A stretch of DNA of 28,052 nt from Candidatus Minthenecus merdequi. Lineage in GTDB: Bacteria > Bacteroidota > Bacteroidia > Bacteroidales > Paludibacteraceae. The notes below the pieces were generated by a model. That model did no database searches. It was not told where the DNA came from and was given only the letters and a program-made list of their open reading frames with translations. A program made the position numbers and the translations under genes. Position 1 is the stretch's first letter. Each line of letters opens with the position of its first letter. Below, one piece after another: positions 7,478 through 16,656 of this stretch. The stretch is from the NCBI GenBank assembly GCA_018064385.1, contig JAGHVI010000041.1, positions 1 to 28,052 of the forward strand, in the 5' to 3' direction.

Positions 7478-9004
7478 ATGAACAAATTATTATTGATGAT
7501 TTTGGACGGGTGGGGAATAGGTGATAACAGCAAAGCCGACGTGATATCCCAAGTTGAAACTCCGTATTGGAACAAACTGATGGCGCGTTACCCTCATTCG
7601 CAGTTGACAGCCTGCGGCGAGAGCGTCGGTTTGCCGGAAGGTCAGATGGGTAATTCGGAAGTGGGACATCTGAACATCGGTGCCGGCAGAGTGGTGGATC
7701 AGGACCTGGTGAGAATAAACAAGGCCTGCCGCAACGGAGGTCTGATGCAAATCAATGCCCTCAAACGTGCGTTCAATTATGTGAAAACAAAGAACTGTGA
7801 CCTCCATCTGATTGGTCTGGTAAGCGATGGCGGTGTTCACAGCCATATAGCCCACGTTAAGGCACTGTCGGACATGGCAAGCAAATTCGGAATACCACGA
7901 CACTACGTGCACTGTTTCACCGACGGAAGAGACACTGACCCGAAAAGCGGAGCTGACGCGGTGGCTGAACTGGAACGCCACATTACGACGAACGGCGGGG
8001 CAATAGCTTCGGTGACAGGACGATTCTACGCAATGGACAGAGACAAGCACTGGGAGAGAATAAAAGTGGCATACGACGCTCTGGTTTACGGATTCGGGTC
8101 GAAAACAAGAGACGTGACGGAGGCAATAAAGGCTTCGTACTACAACGGCATTACCGATGAGTTCGTACAACCGATAATACATACTAATACGGAAGGTCAG
8201 CCGATAGCAACGATAAAAGAGGGTGATACCGTGATTTTCTTCAATTTCAGAAACGACAGGACAAGAGAGCTGACAAGGGTGCTGACTCAGGAGGATATGG
8301 CGGCTTGGGCGATGAAGAAGATGAACCTGCAGTTCTACTGTATGACCCCGTATGACGATACGTTCAAGGATGTGAACATAATTTTCGATAAGGAGAGAGT
8401 CAAGAATACCCTGGCAGAAACCATTGCCAAGGCGGGCGGCAAGCAGTTCAAGATTGCGGAAACAGAGAAGTATGCCCATGTGACTTTTTTTCTGAACGGC
8501 GGACGTGAAGAACCTTTCGAGGGCGAGGAGCGACTGATGATTGATTCACCGAGAGTGAAAACATACGACCTGCAGCCCGAAATGAGTGCCTACGAAGTGG
8601 CTAATGCGCTTTCGGCACAGTTGGACCGTCAGTATTATGACCTGGCTGTGGTGAATTTTGCAAACGGGGATATGGTCGGCCATACGGGTAAGTATAATGC
8701 CATAGAGAAGGCTGTGGCTACGGTTGATGACTGTCTGAGGCAGGTGGTGGAGACTGCAAAACGTAAGGGTTATAAGGTGATAATAATCGCTGACCACGGC
8801 AACTGCGACAGGGCTCTGAATGAAGACGGTTCGGAGAATACTGCACATTCGTTGAACCCAGTGCCTTTCATATATATAGATGAGCAGAACAGAGCTGCGG
8901 TGGAGAATGGTATTCTGGCTGATGTGGCTCCTTCGATTCTGGCAGCGATGGGAGTGGAACAGCCAAAGGAGATGACAGGACATTCGTTAATAAAATATCT
9001 GTAA
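7478..9004 (+). CDS. gpmI: 2,3-bisphosphoglycerate-independent phosphoglycerate mutase
   Basis: This is the cytoplasmic glycolytic enzyme that interconverts 3- and 2-phosphoglycerate. It is a member of the alkaline phosphatase superfamily with two metal ions, usually Mn. The 508-residue length is typical. D10 in LMILDGWGIG and the catalytic Ser60 in QMGNSEVGHLNIGAGR are present, as are CFTDGRDTDP, FFNFRNDRTRELT, GDMVGHTGKYNA and IIADHGNCD, which supply substrate and metal ligands. The ATG at 7478 matches the family N-terminus. The gene heads the envelope gene run and has its own promoter. Its last five codons and stop lie within a 24-bp sequence repeated exactly at 9117-9140 (see the repeat entry). 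Confidence 0.97.
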   Translation: MNKLLLMILDGWGIGDNSKADVISQVETPYWNKLMARYPHSQLTACGESVGLPEGQMGNSEVGHLNIGAGRVVDQDLVRINKACRNGGLMQINALKRAFNYVKTKNCDLHLIGLVSDGGVHSHIAHVKALSDMASKFGIPRHYVHCFTDGRDTDPKSGADAVAELERHITTNGGAIASVTGRFYAMDRDKHWERIKVAYDALVYGFGSKTRDVTEAIKASYYNGITDEFVQPIIHTNTEGQPIATIKEGDTVIFFNFRNDRTRELTRVLTQEDMAAWAMKKMNLQFYCMTPYDDTFKDVNIIFDKERVKNTLAETIAKAGGKQFKIAETEKYAHVTFFLNGGREEPFEGEERLMIDSPRVKTYDLQPEMSAYEVANALSAQLDRQYYDLAVVNFANGDMVGHTGKYNAIEKAVATVDDCLRQVVETAKRKGYKVIIIADHGNCDRALNEDGSENTAHSLNPVPFIYIDEQNRAAVENGILADVAPSILAAMGVEQPKEMTGHSLIKYL

Positions 9005-9140
9005 CACTGAATGACGAAAACGATGTCGATGACCCTTCGACAGACTCAGGGACAGGGTTATCGTTCCCGTTATCGTAGCGAAGCGTATCGTTATCGTTAT
9101 CGTTATCGTTTTCGTTTTCGTTAATAAAATATCTGTAACA
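8983..9140. repeat. Palindromic repeat element, copy A, bounded by a 24-bp direct repeat
   Basis: The 24 bp at 8983-9006, covering the end and stop codon of gpmI, recur exactly at 9117-9140. Between them lie about 110 bp containing CCCTTCGACAGACTCAGGG, the stretch TACGCTTCGCTACG read on the opposite strand, and a hexanucleotide run (TTATCG three times, TTTTCG twice, 9091-9120). The reverse complement matches copies B (23315) and C (25026). The hexamer number differs between copies, as expected of a variable tandem repeat. Confidence 0.75.
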
Positions 9141-9142
9141 GT

Positions 9143-11053
9143 ATGAGAAGAGTTTTGATTTGGCTTTGGATTTCGGCTATAGTCAGCGGACAAGGGCTGA
9201 GGGCTGACAACCAAAATGATTTTGAAGTTTTGCGTATCGATGGGAAACCCATTATGAATTCGGAGTACCAGTATGTGATGAACAAAAATATCACAAACGG
9301 GGAGATGATGACTGACAGTGCGAGCCAACAGAAGTATATGGATATGTTCATAAATTTCAAACTGAAGGTCATCGAAGCCGAATGCCAGGGATATGATACA
9401 CTGAAACAGTTTGTGAAGGAGTTCGGACTGTACCGCACACAACTGTCGTTGCCTTATCTGACCGACGATTCGGTGAACGTGAGGCTGTTCAATGAGGCTT
9501 ACGAGCATATGAAGCAGGATTGCGAGGTCAGTCACATTCTGCTAAGAATAGAGAACGGCGATACACTGACCGCCTATAACAGGGCTGTCGAGGCAAGGCT
9601 GCGGCTCGAGACAGAACCTTTCGCAAAGGTGGCCCGCGAGATGAGCGATGACCCTTCGGTCCGCAAGAACAATGGATATCTTGGGTTTTTCACCGCACAG
9701 CAGACTGTGTGGGATTTCGAGAAAGCTATGTATGACCTGCCGCTGAACGTCATTTCCCAACCCGTACGCTCGGATTACGGCTATCATCTGATTCTGGTCC
9801 ACAGCCGTCGCCCTACACTGGGACAAGTGCATGCTGCTCATATTCTGATTTCAGTAAATGACAAAATGGGCAAAGAGAAGAAAGAAATGGCGTATGCCGA
9901 GGCAAGGGATCTGTGCAACAGAGCAAAGCGCGGTGAGGATTTCGCCAAATTGGCAAAAGAACACAGCGATGACAAGGGTTCGGGCAGCCGGGGCGGTGAC
10001 CTTCAGTGGTTCGGCATCAACAAGATGGTGCCAGAGTTTGAGAAAGCGGCTTTCGAGCTTGAACCAGGTGAAATCTCAGAACCCGTCCTGACACAGTTCG
10101 GATGGCATATAATCAAGGTTATAGAACGCCGCGGCTGTGGAACTTTCGAGGAGAGAAAGATGGATATCGCTAAGGCTATCCACAGAGACAAACGATCGAA
10201 GATGGCGAAGCATTCGTTCGTTATGCGTAAAGTCAAGGAACTCGGACTGGTGGCAGATACCGCAAATATCCAAGCCGTGATCCAGATTGCAAAGGAGAAC
10301 CGCCCCCAGGACAGTGTGTTTGCCGCCAAAACAAAGGATATGAACGGCATTGCGGTGAAGTTTGCCGACAAGGTGTTCACGCAAGGGGATTTTGCAAAGT
10401 TCTGCTCGGCATACGCTGTCACAAAACTGATTGACCGTGATTATGATTCGTGGGGTGACCGTTTCGTTGAATTTGTGGTTTCGGAACACGAGAATCAACA
10501 ACTTGAACAAAAATACCCCGATTTTGCAAATCTGGTCCGCGAATATCACGACGGCATCCTGCTGTTCAATATATCAAACAAGGAGGTTTGGGAGAAAGCA
10601 ATAAATGACACCGCCGGACTGGAACAGCATTTTGCTGCTAACAGAAAGAAATTTGTTTTCAAGGAACCTCATTATAAGGGCGTACTGATCAAATGCAAGA
10701 GTCAGGCTGTTGCCGATTCGATTAAGAAAGCAGTCAGAAAGATGACACAGGAACAGATTGTAGCATACGTTGACAGTTTCGGCACAGACACCGTTGCACA
10801 GGCAAAGGCAAGAGCAGGGCTGTGGAAGAAAGGTGATGACGCAGCGGTTGATAATCTGGTGTTCGACAAGTCAGTGCAATATGAAAAGGATTCGGAATTT
10901 CCCGTTGTTTTTGTTACAGGCAAGAAATTGCGCAAGAAACCGGAAACTTTCGATGATGTCCGCGGTGCTGTGATTTCGGATTACCAAGACCACTTGGAGC
11001 AATTGTGGATTGAAGAACTCCGTAAGAAACACAAAATAGAAATCATAAAGTGA
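9143..11053 (+). CDS. Periplasmic peptidyl-prolyl isomerase with two parvulin domains
   Basis: This is a 636-residue PpiC/SurA-type foldase, predicted to help outer-membrane or secreted proteins fold in the periplasm. Residues 1 to about 21 form a signal peptide (MRRVLIWLWISAIVSGQGLRA). An N-terminal chaperone-like region follows, with the parvulin-typical phrase FEVLRIDGKPIMNSEY. Two rotamase domains then follow at about 128-222 (EVSHILL to GYHLILV) and 229-329 (VHAAHILISV to FGWHIIKVIERR). The second keeps the classical GSGSRGGDLQWFG and MVPEFEKAAF motifs better than the first. The C-terminal 300 residues have no clear motif. The ATG lies 2 bp after the repeat that follows gpmI. Its stop overlaps a GTG that could begin the next gene. 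Co-transcription with the second parvulin gene is very likely. Confidence 0.88.
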   Translation: MRRVLIWLWISAIVSGQGLRADNQNDFEVLRIDGKPIMNSEYQYVMNKNITNGEMMTDSASQQKYMDMFINFKLKVIEAECQGYDTLKQFVKEFGLYRTQLSLPYLTDDSVNVRLFNEAYEHMKQDCEVSHILLRIENGDTLTAYNRAVEARLRLETEPFAKVAREMSDDPSVRKNNGYLGFFTAQQTVWDFEKAMYDLPLNVISQPVRSDYGYHLILVHSRRPTLGQVHAAHILISVNDKMGKEKKEMAYAEARDLCNRAKRGEDFAKLAKEHSDDKGSGSRGGDLQWFGINKMVPEFEKAAFELEPGEISEPVLTQFGWHIIKVIERRGCGTFEERKMDIAKAIHRDKRSKMAKHSFVMRKVKELGLVADTANIQAVIQIAKENRPQDSVFAAKTKDMNGIAVKFADKVFTQGDFAKFCSAYAVTKLIDRDYDSWGDRFVEFVVSEHENQQLEQKYPDFANLVREYHDGILLFNISNKEVWEKAINDTAGLEQHFAANRKKFVFKEPHYKGVLIKCKSQAVADSIKKAVRKMTQEQIVAYVDSFGTDTVAQAKARAGLWKKGDDAAVDNLVFDKSVQYEKDSEFPVVFVTGKKLRKKPETFDDVRGAVISDYQDHLEQLWIEELRKKHKIEIIK

Positions 11054-11058
11054 GTTTT

Positions 11059-12447
11059 ATGAAGATATTACCAATAACTTTCCTGTTGCTTTTTGCCTCG
11101 GTCGCTTCGTTTTCGCAGAACACAGAGACAGAAGGTGCGTCCAAAAAAATTTTCGATGAACGCAAGATGATTGACGGCGTTGTCTGGGTTGTAGGTGATG
11201 AGGCGATTTTACGTTCGGAGGTTGAGCAGGAGAGAATACGTGCACAATATGACGGTACAGTTATTCCTGGTGAACCGTATTGTATCATTCCGGAGCAGAT
11301 AGCCATTCAGAAGCTGTTTATCCACCAGGCAAAAATTGATAGTATTGAGGTGAACAACGGGCAAGTGGATATGCAGGTGAATGCGCAGATTTCGTATTTT
11401 CTGCGCGAAATAGGCAGTAAAGAGAAGCTGGAAGAGTATATGCGCAAACCATTGGACGAGATAAAGGACGAGTTGCGCAAATCGCTGGCAGATCAGTCGC
11501 TGATACAGCAAGTACAGGCACAGCTGACAGAGAACGTCAATGTAACCCCTTCGGAAGTCAAGAGATTCTACAACAACATCAGCGAAGATTCGATTCCTAT
11601 GGTTGCTGCACAGGTGGAGGTGGAAATGATAACAGTAGAACCGCCAATACCAAAGGAGTCGATAGAGGATGTGAAAAAGCGCCTGCGTGAGTTTGCGGAC
11701 CGTGTGAACAGGGGAGAGGTGGATTTTTCGGTGCTGGCACGGCTGTATTCGGACGATGAGGCTACAGCCAAGCGCGGCGGTGAACTGGGCTTTATGGGGC
11801 GTGGTGCACTTGTGCCGGAGTTTGCTGATGCAGCGTTTGCTCTGTCAGAACCGGGAAAGGTCAGCCGTATCGTTGAAACGGAGTTCGGTTTCCATATTAT
11901 ACAGCTGATTGAACGCAGAGATGACCGTGTGAACTGCCGACATATTCTGCTGAGACCCCGAGTATCGACAGTGGAGAAAGCTTCCGCCATCAGTCACTTG
12001 GATTCGTTGGCAAAGGATATCAGAATGGGAAAAATTACGTTCAAGGAGGCGGCTGAGCTGTTTTCGTCAGACAAGGATACTCGAATGAACGGTGGTCTGA
12101 TGATGAACGAAACAAACGGTTCGTCGCGTTTTGAATATCAAGAACTGCCATCAGAAATAGCGAGACAGGTGAACGGTCTGAAGGAGGGCGAGGTGTCGGA
12201 TGCCTTCCCTATGTTCTCAGAAAAACTGAACCATGAGGTTTATGTGATTGTCCGTGTGAAGCATAAAATAGAGAACCATAAGGCAAACCTGACAGAGGAT
12301 TATCAGATGCTGCACAAGATGTGCGAGAATGCAACAAAGCAGACCATTATTGAAACATGGCTCCGTAATAAAATTAAGGAAACATATATTTATATTTCCC
12401 CCGAATGGCGCGATTGTGAATATCATTACCCCGAATGGAAAAAATGA
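11059..12447 (+). CDS. surA: SurA-like periplasmic chaperone and peptidyl-prolyl isomerase
   Basis: A second parvulin-family foldase of 462 residues from the ATG at 11059. A GTG at 11050 overlaps the previous stop and would add MSF, but MKILPITFLLLFASVASFSQ is a cleaner signal peptide. The SurA N-domain follows (MIDGVVWVVGDEAILRSEVE). Two parvulin domains lie at about 185-286 (GGELGFMGRGALVPEFADAAF, FGFHIIQLIERR) and 292-395 (CRHILL, NGGLMM). This is the SurA layout: N-domain, P1, P2 and a C-terminal helix. It is expected to escort beta-barrel proteins to the BAM complex. The stop overlaps the OstA-like gene by 13 bp, or by 4 bp (ATGA) if that gene starts at 12444. The symbol rests on architecture, not on demonstrated orthology. 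Confidence 0.9.
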   Translation: MKILPITFLLLFASVASFSQNTETEGASKKIFDERKMIDGVVWVVGDEAILRSEVEQERIRAQYDGTVIPGEPYCIIPEQIAIQKLFIHQAKIDSIEVNNGQVDMQVNAQISYFLREIGSKEKLEEYMRKPLDEIKDELRKSLADQSLIQQVQAQLTENVNVTPSEVKRFYNNISEDSIPMVAAQVEVEMITVEPPIPKESIEDVKKRLREFADRVNRGEVDFSVLARLYSDDEATAKRGGELGFMGRGALVPEFADAAFALSEPGKVSRIVETEFGFHIIQLIERRDDRVNCRHILLRPRVSTVEKASAISHLDSLAKDIRMGKITFKEAAELFSSDKDTRMNGGLMMNETNGSSRFEYQELPSEIARQVNGLKEGEVSDAFPMFSEKLNHEVYVIVRVKHKIENHKANLTEDYQMLHKMCENATKQTIIETWLRNKIKETYIYISPEWRDCEYHYPEWKK

Positions 12448-14303
12448 GGAGATTATCAGTTCTCATATTGACAGTTGCACTTTTGCAAATGTCGGTGTTT
12501 GCACAGAACGACAACAGCAATACGGAATTGAAAGAGGCTGCACCGAGACCGAAGGTTTTTGTCAAGCCAAAACTCAGACGTCCACCGGCAGCTGTGAACG
12601 GAAGACATTCATACAGTACCCAGACTGACCCTTGGAGCAAAGCGGGCAACCGAGGCAATCATCCCGACACGATTGCAGCCTCGAAGCCGTTGGAGAAGGA
12701 TACCAATATAATAATTGACCCGAGGAAGAGCCTTGTCTTTCTGGAACGCAGCAATGTCATACGTTTTGACCAAGAGGTATTGCCCGATATTCAGGTGCTG
12801 GAAGGTAACGTCGTTTTGCGACATGAAGGGGCTTTGCTTTACTGTGATTCGGCACACCTGAACCAGAAGACAAATTCGTTCGAGGCTTTTGGACACGTGC
12901 GAATGGTGCAAGGTGATACACTGGTGGTGACAGCCGAAAACCTGGTGTATGACGGTAACAGGAGGACTGCATATCTGCGTTATGACGTAAGACTGAGGAA
13001 CAGGAATGTTACCCTTGAAACAGACTCGATGACCTACGAAAGAGATTCAAACCTGGGCTATTATATCTGTGGAGGCAGAATGAATGACGGCAGAACAACA
13101 CTTGTGTCACGTCACGGTTATTACCATACGGACACCAAAGTTGCCGAGCTGAAGTATGAGGTTTCGGGCTATAATGAGGATTCCCGAATAGAGAGCGACA
13201 CACTTACGTATAATACTGAAACCAAAATAGCAGGACTGGTGGGACCTACGGTCATCTACAACCAGGATCATAAGGACCCTGATTCGGTGCTGACAGTCAT
13301 TCACAGCGACCTGGGGTGGTATGATACAGAGAAGGATCAGGCGGAACTGCTGAATCACTCGCTCGTTGTTCACGACAGTCATAATCTGATAACAGGTGAT
13401 ACAATATTCTACGATAACAAGAACGGTTACGGCGAGCTGTTCCATAACATTGTGATGAACGATACGGCAAACCATATGATGCTTTGCGGTCATTACGGTT
13501 TCTATCAGGAAAATGACGAGGTCGCGCTGGTAACAGATTCTGCCTGCTTCATAAATTATGACAGACCGGACACAGTTTTTGCCCATGCTGATACCCTTTA
13601 TTCGTTCGCTGTTGATACAAACAAGGTGGCACTGGCTTATCACAATGGCAGAATATACAGCAAGCAATACCAAGCTGTGAGCGATTCGATAGTGTTCAAT
13701 ACCGTTGACTCGATTACCCATCTGATGAAAATTCCTATTTTGTGGAGCGACAGCGTTCAGGTTACAGGCGACACGGTGCGTATATATCCCAAAGGTGAAA
13801 AGCTGGACTATGCTCACGTGATCGGCAATGCAACAATAGTGCAGCAACTTGATTCGATTCGTTTCAACCAGATATGCGGAAAGGATGTTCTTGCTTTTCT
13901 TGCCGATACATCGATTGAACACATCGAAGTTCTCGGTAATGCCGAGTCTATATTTTTCCCTCAAGACAACGGACGGTTCATAGGACTGAATCATATGACA
14001 TCGAGCAGTATGTTTGCCTATTTCAATGGCGGTGAACTGCATAGAATAAACGTTTTTCCGCAGCCTCACGCTGTTCTGTATCCAATGGAGAAGATAAACG
14101 ACAATATGATGAAACTTGCCAATTTCACCTGGCAAACCGACACCCGCCCGAAGGACCGTGATGATATTTTCAATCGCCCGAAACGTGCGACAAAAGAGGA
14201 GCTGGAGGAACAGAAACGTGCTCTTCGTGAAAAACAGAAGGCTGAACGTCGCAAAAAACGTGCAGAACAAGACAAAGAGGAGGAACACAAAATCAACAAA
14301 TGA
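12435..14303 (+). CDS. OstA-like (LptA/LptD N-domain type) periplasmic protein
   Basis: A 622-residue protein with a signal peptide (MEKMRRLSVLILTVALLQMSVFAQ). The start may instead be the ATG at 12444, giving the common ATGA overlap with surA. After a basic Pro-rich linker, residues from about 90 onward contain repeated beta-strand units such as NVVLRHEGALLYCDSAHLN, FGHVRMVQGDTLVVTAENL and the same pattern further on. These are typical of the OstA/LptA beta-jellyroll that carries LPS across the periplasm. This long form with repeated OstA modules is known from Bacteroidetes. The C-terminus (about 575-622) is a highly charged helical tail rich in Lys, Arg and Glu. Neighbouring SurA-type chaperones support a role in outer-membrane assembly, probably LPS transport. 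No beta-barrel domain like that of LptD is apparent. Confidence 0.8.
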   Translation: MEKMRRLSVLILTVALLQMSVFAQNDNSNTELKEAAPRPKVFVKPKLRRPPAAVNGRHSYSTQTDPWSKAGNRGNHPDTIAASKPLEKDTNIIIDPRKSLVFLERSNVIRFDQEVLPDIQVLEGNVVLRHEGALLYCDSAHLNQKTNSFEAFGHVRMVQGDTLVVTAENLVYDGNRRTAYLRYDVRLRNRNVTLETDSMTYERDSNLGYYICGGRMNDGRTTLVSRHGYYHTDTKVAELKYEVSGYNEDSRIESDTLTYNTETKIAGLVGPTVIYNQDHKDPDSVLTVIHSDLGWYDTEKDQAELLNHSLVVHDSHNLITGDTIFYDNKNGYGELFHNIVMNDTANHMMLCGHYGFYQENDEVALVTDSACFINYDRPDTVFAHADTLYSFAVDTNKVALAYHNGRIYSKQYQAVSDSIVFNTVDSITHLMKIPILWSDSVQVTGDTVRIYPKGEKLDYAHVIGNATIVQQLDSIRFNQICGKDVLAFLADTSIEHIEVLGNAESIFFPQDNGRFIGLNHMTSSSMFAYFNGGELHRINVFPQPHAVLYPMEKINDNMMKLANFTWQTDTRPKDRDDIFNRPKRATKEELEEQKRALREKQKAERRKKRAEQDKEEEHKINK

Positions 14304-14959
14304 GACCAATAGCTGTAATATCAATCCAAAATGAAGCTTTGTCAACAGCGCGGGAGACAGCTTCGCATATTGCTGAAACAATGCAGTTCTCGGTTGCTGA
14401 ATTTGACTTTGAACGGATGGCAGAACTGGACGTGTGGATTGAGGAGAATGATGCCGCTATGGTGGTTATCGGCATTGACAAACGAACTGATATTCAATAT
14501 CTGCTGAATATGACACGCAAGCTGAGAGTGCCTTATATCTTTGTCCGTCAAGGTCAGAAGTTCACCTGCCGTCACATTGCATTGCCTGTCACCCGTTTTA
14601 TGGAAGACCGTGAAAAGGGTCCTTATTGCGGTTCGTTTGCACGCTATTTCAATAGTCGTATAACTGTTTTCAAACCAAATGATTACGGCAGTGCTGCCCA
14701 ACGTAATATAGATTCGATAGGCAATTTGCTGGAAACGCAGAATCTCAGGTTTGATGTTGTCCAAGGTAGGAAAGACAGTTCGGCAGTTGAGCTGGAGTCC
14801 CTTGCCTTGGATTGTGATTTCTGCATTATCGGTGCATCGCGTGACTATGGGCTTGATGACATCTTTTTCGGACCTAAAGAACGTAAAATAATCAAACTTG
14901 CAAAAGTGCCGGTGATGGTTGTTAACCCCCGTGGAGACCTGTACCCACTTTGCGATTAA
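14300..14959 (+). CDS. Universal stress protein (UspA)-like protein
   Basis: A 219-residue cytoplasmic protein overlapping the previous gene by 4 bp (ATGA). The N-terminal strand MRPIAVISI, the helix STARETASHIAETM, the later MVVIGIDKRTD and the end IIGASRDYGLDDIFFGPKERKIIKLAKVPVMVVNP follow the Usp fold. The nucleotide motif G-x2-G-x9-G(S/T) is degenerate (GASRDYG, then FFGPK), so ATP binding is doubtful. Its place in an envelope operon is unexplained. It may sense stress or have a structural role. Another member of the adenine-nucleotide alpha-hydrolase-like superfamily is possible. Confidence 0.72.
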   Translation: MRPIAVISIQNEALSTARETASHIAETMQFSVAEFDFERMAELDVWIEENDAAMVVIGIDKRTDIQYLLNMTRKLRVPYIFVRQGQKFTCRHIALPVTRFMEDREKGPYCGSFARYFNSRITVFKPNDYGSAAQRNIDSIGNLLETQNLRFDVVQGRKDSSAVELESLALDCDFCIIGASRDYGLDDIFFGPKERKIIKLAKVPVMVVNPRGDLYPLCD

Positions 14960-14970
14960 AATGATACCTT

Positions 14971-16656
14971 ATGAAACGTACTCTCCTTTTTTTGTTTGCA
15001 CTCACTTTTTCGTTGATGGTTTTTGCTGTTCCTGACTGTCCTATTGTCCAGAAGAATGGTCGTGACTACTATCAATATACTATTCAGAAAGGTGACGGAC
15101 TGTATGCCATCGGTAAGAAATTCGGTGTGTCGCAGGTTGATTTGCATAATGCCAACCCTGGCCTGACCGAGCAAATACGCGAGGGTGACAAACTTCTGAT
15201 TCCTATCAAAAGAAAGATAACCCGTAATTCCACTCCGCAAACAATACATGTTGTAGAGGATAAGCAAACTCCTTATTCGATTGCCAAAATATATAATGTA
15301 CCATTGGACACGCTCATTCGTTATAATCCTTCAATACGCAATGGAATTATACACACAGGCGATACACTCATCATTTCTTACGAAAAGGTTTTGACCCGTT
15401 CAGAAAATGATGTCAGGAAGTCTGTTGACAATGTCATTGAGATTCCTGAAACAATCGTCGTCAAGGAACGCGAGACTCTCTATTCAATCTCGAAGACATA
15501 CAATGTGCCGATGTCAACTTTGCTGGATTTGAATCCGTCAGCCGAAAATGGTTTAAAAAAAGGTCAGACACTTCGTCTTAAGAAATCAGAAGTTACTGTT
15601 ACAGATAATGTTGAACCAGAAAACCAGCAGGCTGATACCTCTTCGGTGGCTGTTCCTGCCGTTCATAAACGTATCGAAGTAAAAGCTGACCCTAATGCCT
15701 TGAAAATTGCTTATATATTGCCATTCACAAACGGCAAGACCACTGAGTCTTCGTTCATTGAGTTCTACCGTGGTTCGCTGATAGCCCTGAACCAGATTAA
15801 AACAAAAAAGCTGATTGACCGTGACATTGAGGTCTGGGCTTGGGATACACACGGACAGAAGAGCGTGCTTGACTCGATTCTTGCCCTTGAGGAACTTGAA
15901 AAAGTTGACGTTATTGTCGGACCAGGGTTTACTGTTGAATTGGAACCTGTCATAAGCTATGCAAAAAAACACAGTATAAAGATAATTGTTCCATTCTCAT
16001 CCCACATAGACAAATCGCTGTTCTTCAACAAACTTTATCAGTTCAACCCTCAGCAGGATTGGTGGTGGAATGTGGCAATCAGACGGGAACTCAGTTCGCA
16101 TCCTGCCGACAGGTATATCATTGCCCATTGCGGTGACAATCAGAAAGGCTCGGCTTTTGCCAACAAATTGGTGAACATTCTCAGAGAACAAAAGAAAAAC
16201 TATGTCCAGGTTGATATGACACCCGAAAATGCTGACTCGCTCATCCGTGTGTACAGTTCGGGGAACACTGTACTGCTGATTGCTGACAATTTGAGCGTTG
16301 ACGTCCGTCCAATACTGGATGTCATCTCGGAGAAGCATTACAATAATCTCGCTTTGTGGGGCTTTGGTAAGTGGGGTGTCGCTACCCGTCGCTTCTCGCC
16401 AACTATTTACGGTTCACTGTTCTATGACAGGGCTGACGAAAATTACGAAAGCCAATACCGTACACTTTATACACACCGTGCTGTACCTTCAGACATCCGT
16501 TTTGACCTTTTGGGTTATGATATAACCACTTTCATCGTCAACAACGATGGTCCTTTCCTGCAGTCTGAAATGAATTTCGTCAAGACCGATGGCCGATGGC
16601 TGAACACACGAATCTATCGGGTGATGTGGAACGGATTTAATCTTTCGGTCGAATGA
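14971..16656 (+). CDS. Secreted protein with three LysM domains and a periplasmic-binding-fold domain
   Basis: A 561-residue protein with a signal peptide (about 1-19, MKRTLLFLFALTFSLMVFA). Three LysM domains lie at about 34-79 (YTIQKGDGLYAIGKKFGV), 91-136 and 160-204 (ETLYSISKTYNVPMSTLLDLNP), and should anchor it to peptidoglycan. After a linker, residues from about 244 (LKIAYILPF) to the end resemble a type I periplasmic-binding protein: EFYRGSLIALNQI, VDVIVGPGFTVELEPVISYAKK and PFSSHID. LpoA, an activator of penicillin-binding proteins, uses a similar fold, so a role in sensing or controlling the cell wall is plausible but unproven. The stop overlaps the PorT-type gene by 4 bp. Confidence 0.82.
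   Translation: MKRTLLFLFALTFSLMVFAVPDCPIVQKNGRDYYQYTIQKGDGLYAIGKKFGVSQVDLHNANPGLTEQIREGDKLLIPIKRKITRNSTPQTIHVVEDKQTPYSIAKIYNVPLDTLIRYNPSIRNGIIHTGDTLIISYEKVLTRSENDVRKSVDNVIEIPETIVVKERETLYSISKTYNVPMSTLLDLNPSAENGLKKGQTLRLKKSEVTVTDNVEPENQQADTSSVAVPAVHKRIEVKADPNALKIAYILPFTNGKTTESSFIEFYRGSLIALNQIKTKKLIDRDIEVWAWDTHGQKSVLDSILALEELEKVDVIVGPGFTVELEPVISYAKKHSIKIIVPFSSHIDKSLFFNKLYQFNPQQDWWWNVAIRRELSSHPADRYIIAHCGDNQKGSAFANKLVNILREQKKNYVQVDMTPENADSLIRVYSSGNTVLLIADNLSVDVRPILDVISEKHYNNLALWGFGKWGVATRRFSPTIYGSLFYDRADENYESQYRTLYTHRAVPSDIRFDLLGYDITTFIVNNDGPFLQSEMNFVKTDGRWLNTRIYRVMWNGFNLSVE

Noticed and set aside
7490..8479. 329-codon open frame on the minus strand opposite gpmI
   Set aside because: It is a shadow of gpmI with an improbable Cys/His/Val-rich composition.
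9086..9120. CRISPR-like array suggested by repeated TTATCG
   Set aside because: The units are 6 bp, contiguous and without spacers; it is a simple tandem repeat within a dispersed element.
11050..11058. GTG start for the SurA-like protein
   Set aside because: It would overlap the previous stop but adds only three residues before a better signal peptide start at the ATG at 11059.
13107..14381. 424-codon open frame on the minus strand within the OstA-like gene
   Set aside because: It lies wholly opposite a well-supported coding gene, has no signal or family motif, and looks like a shadow frame due to codon bias.
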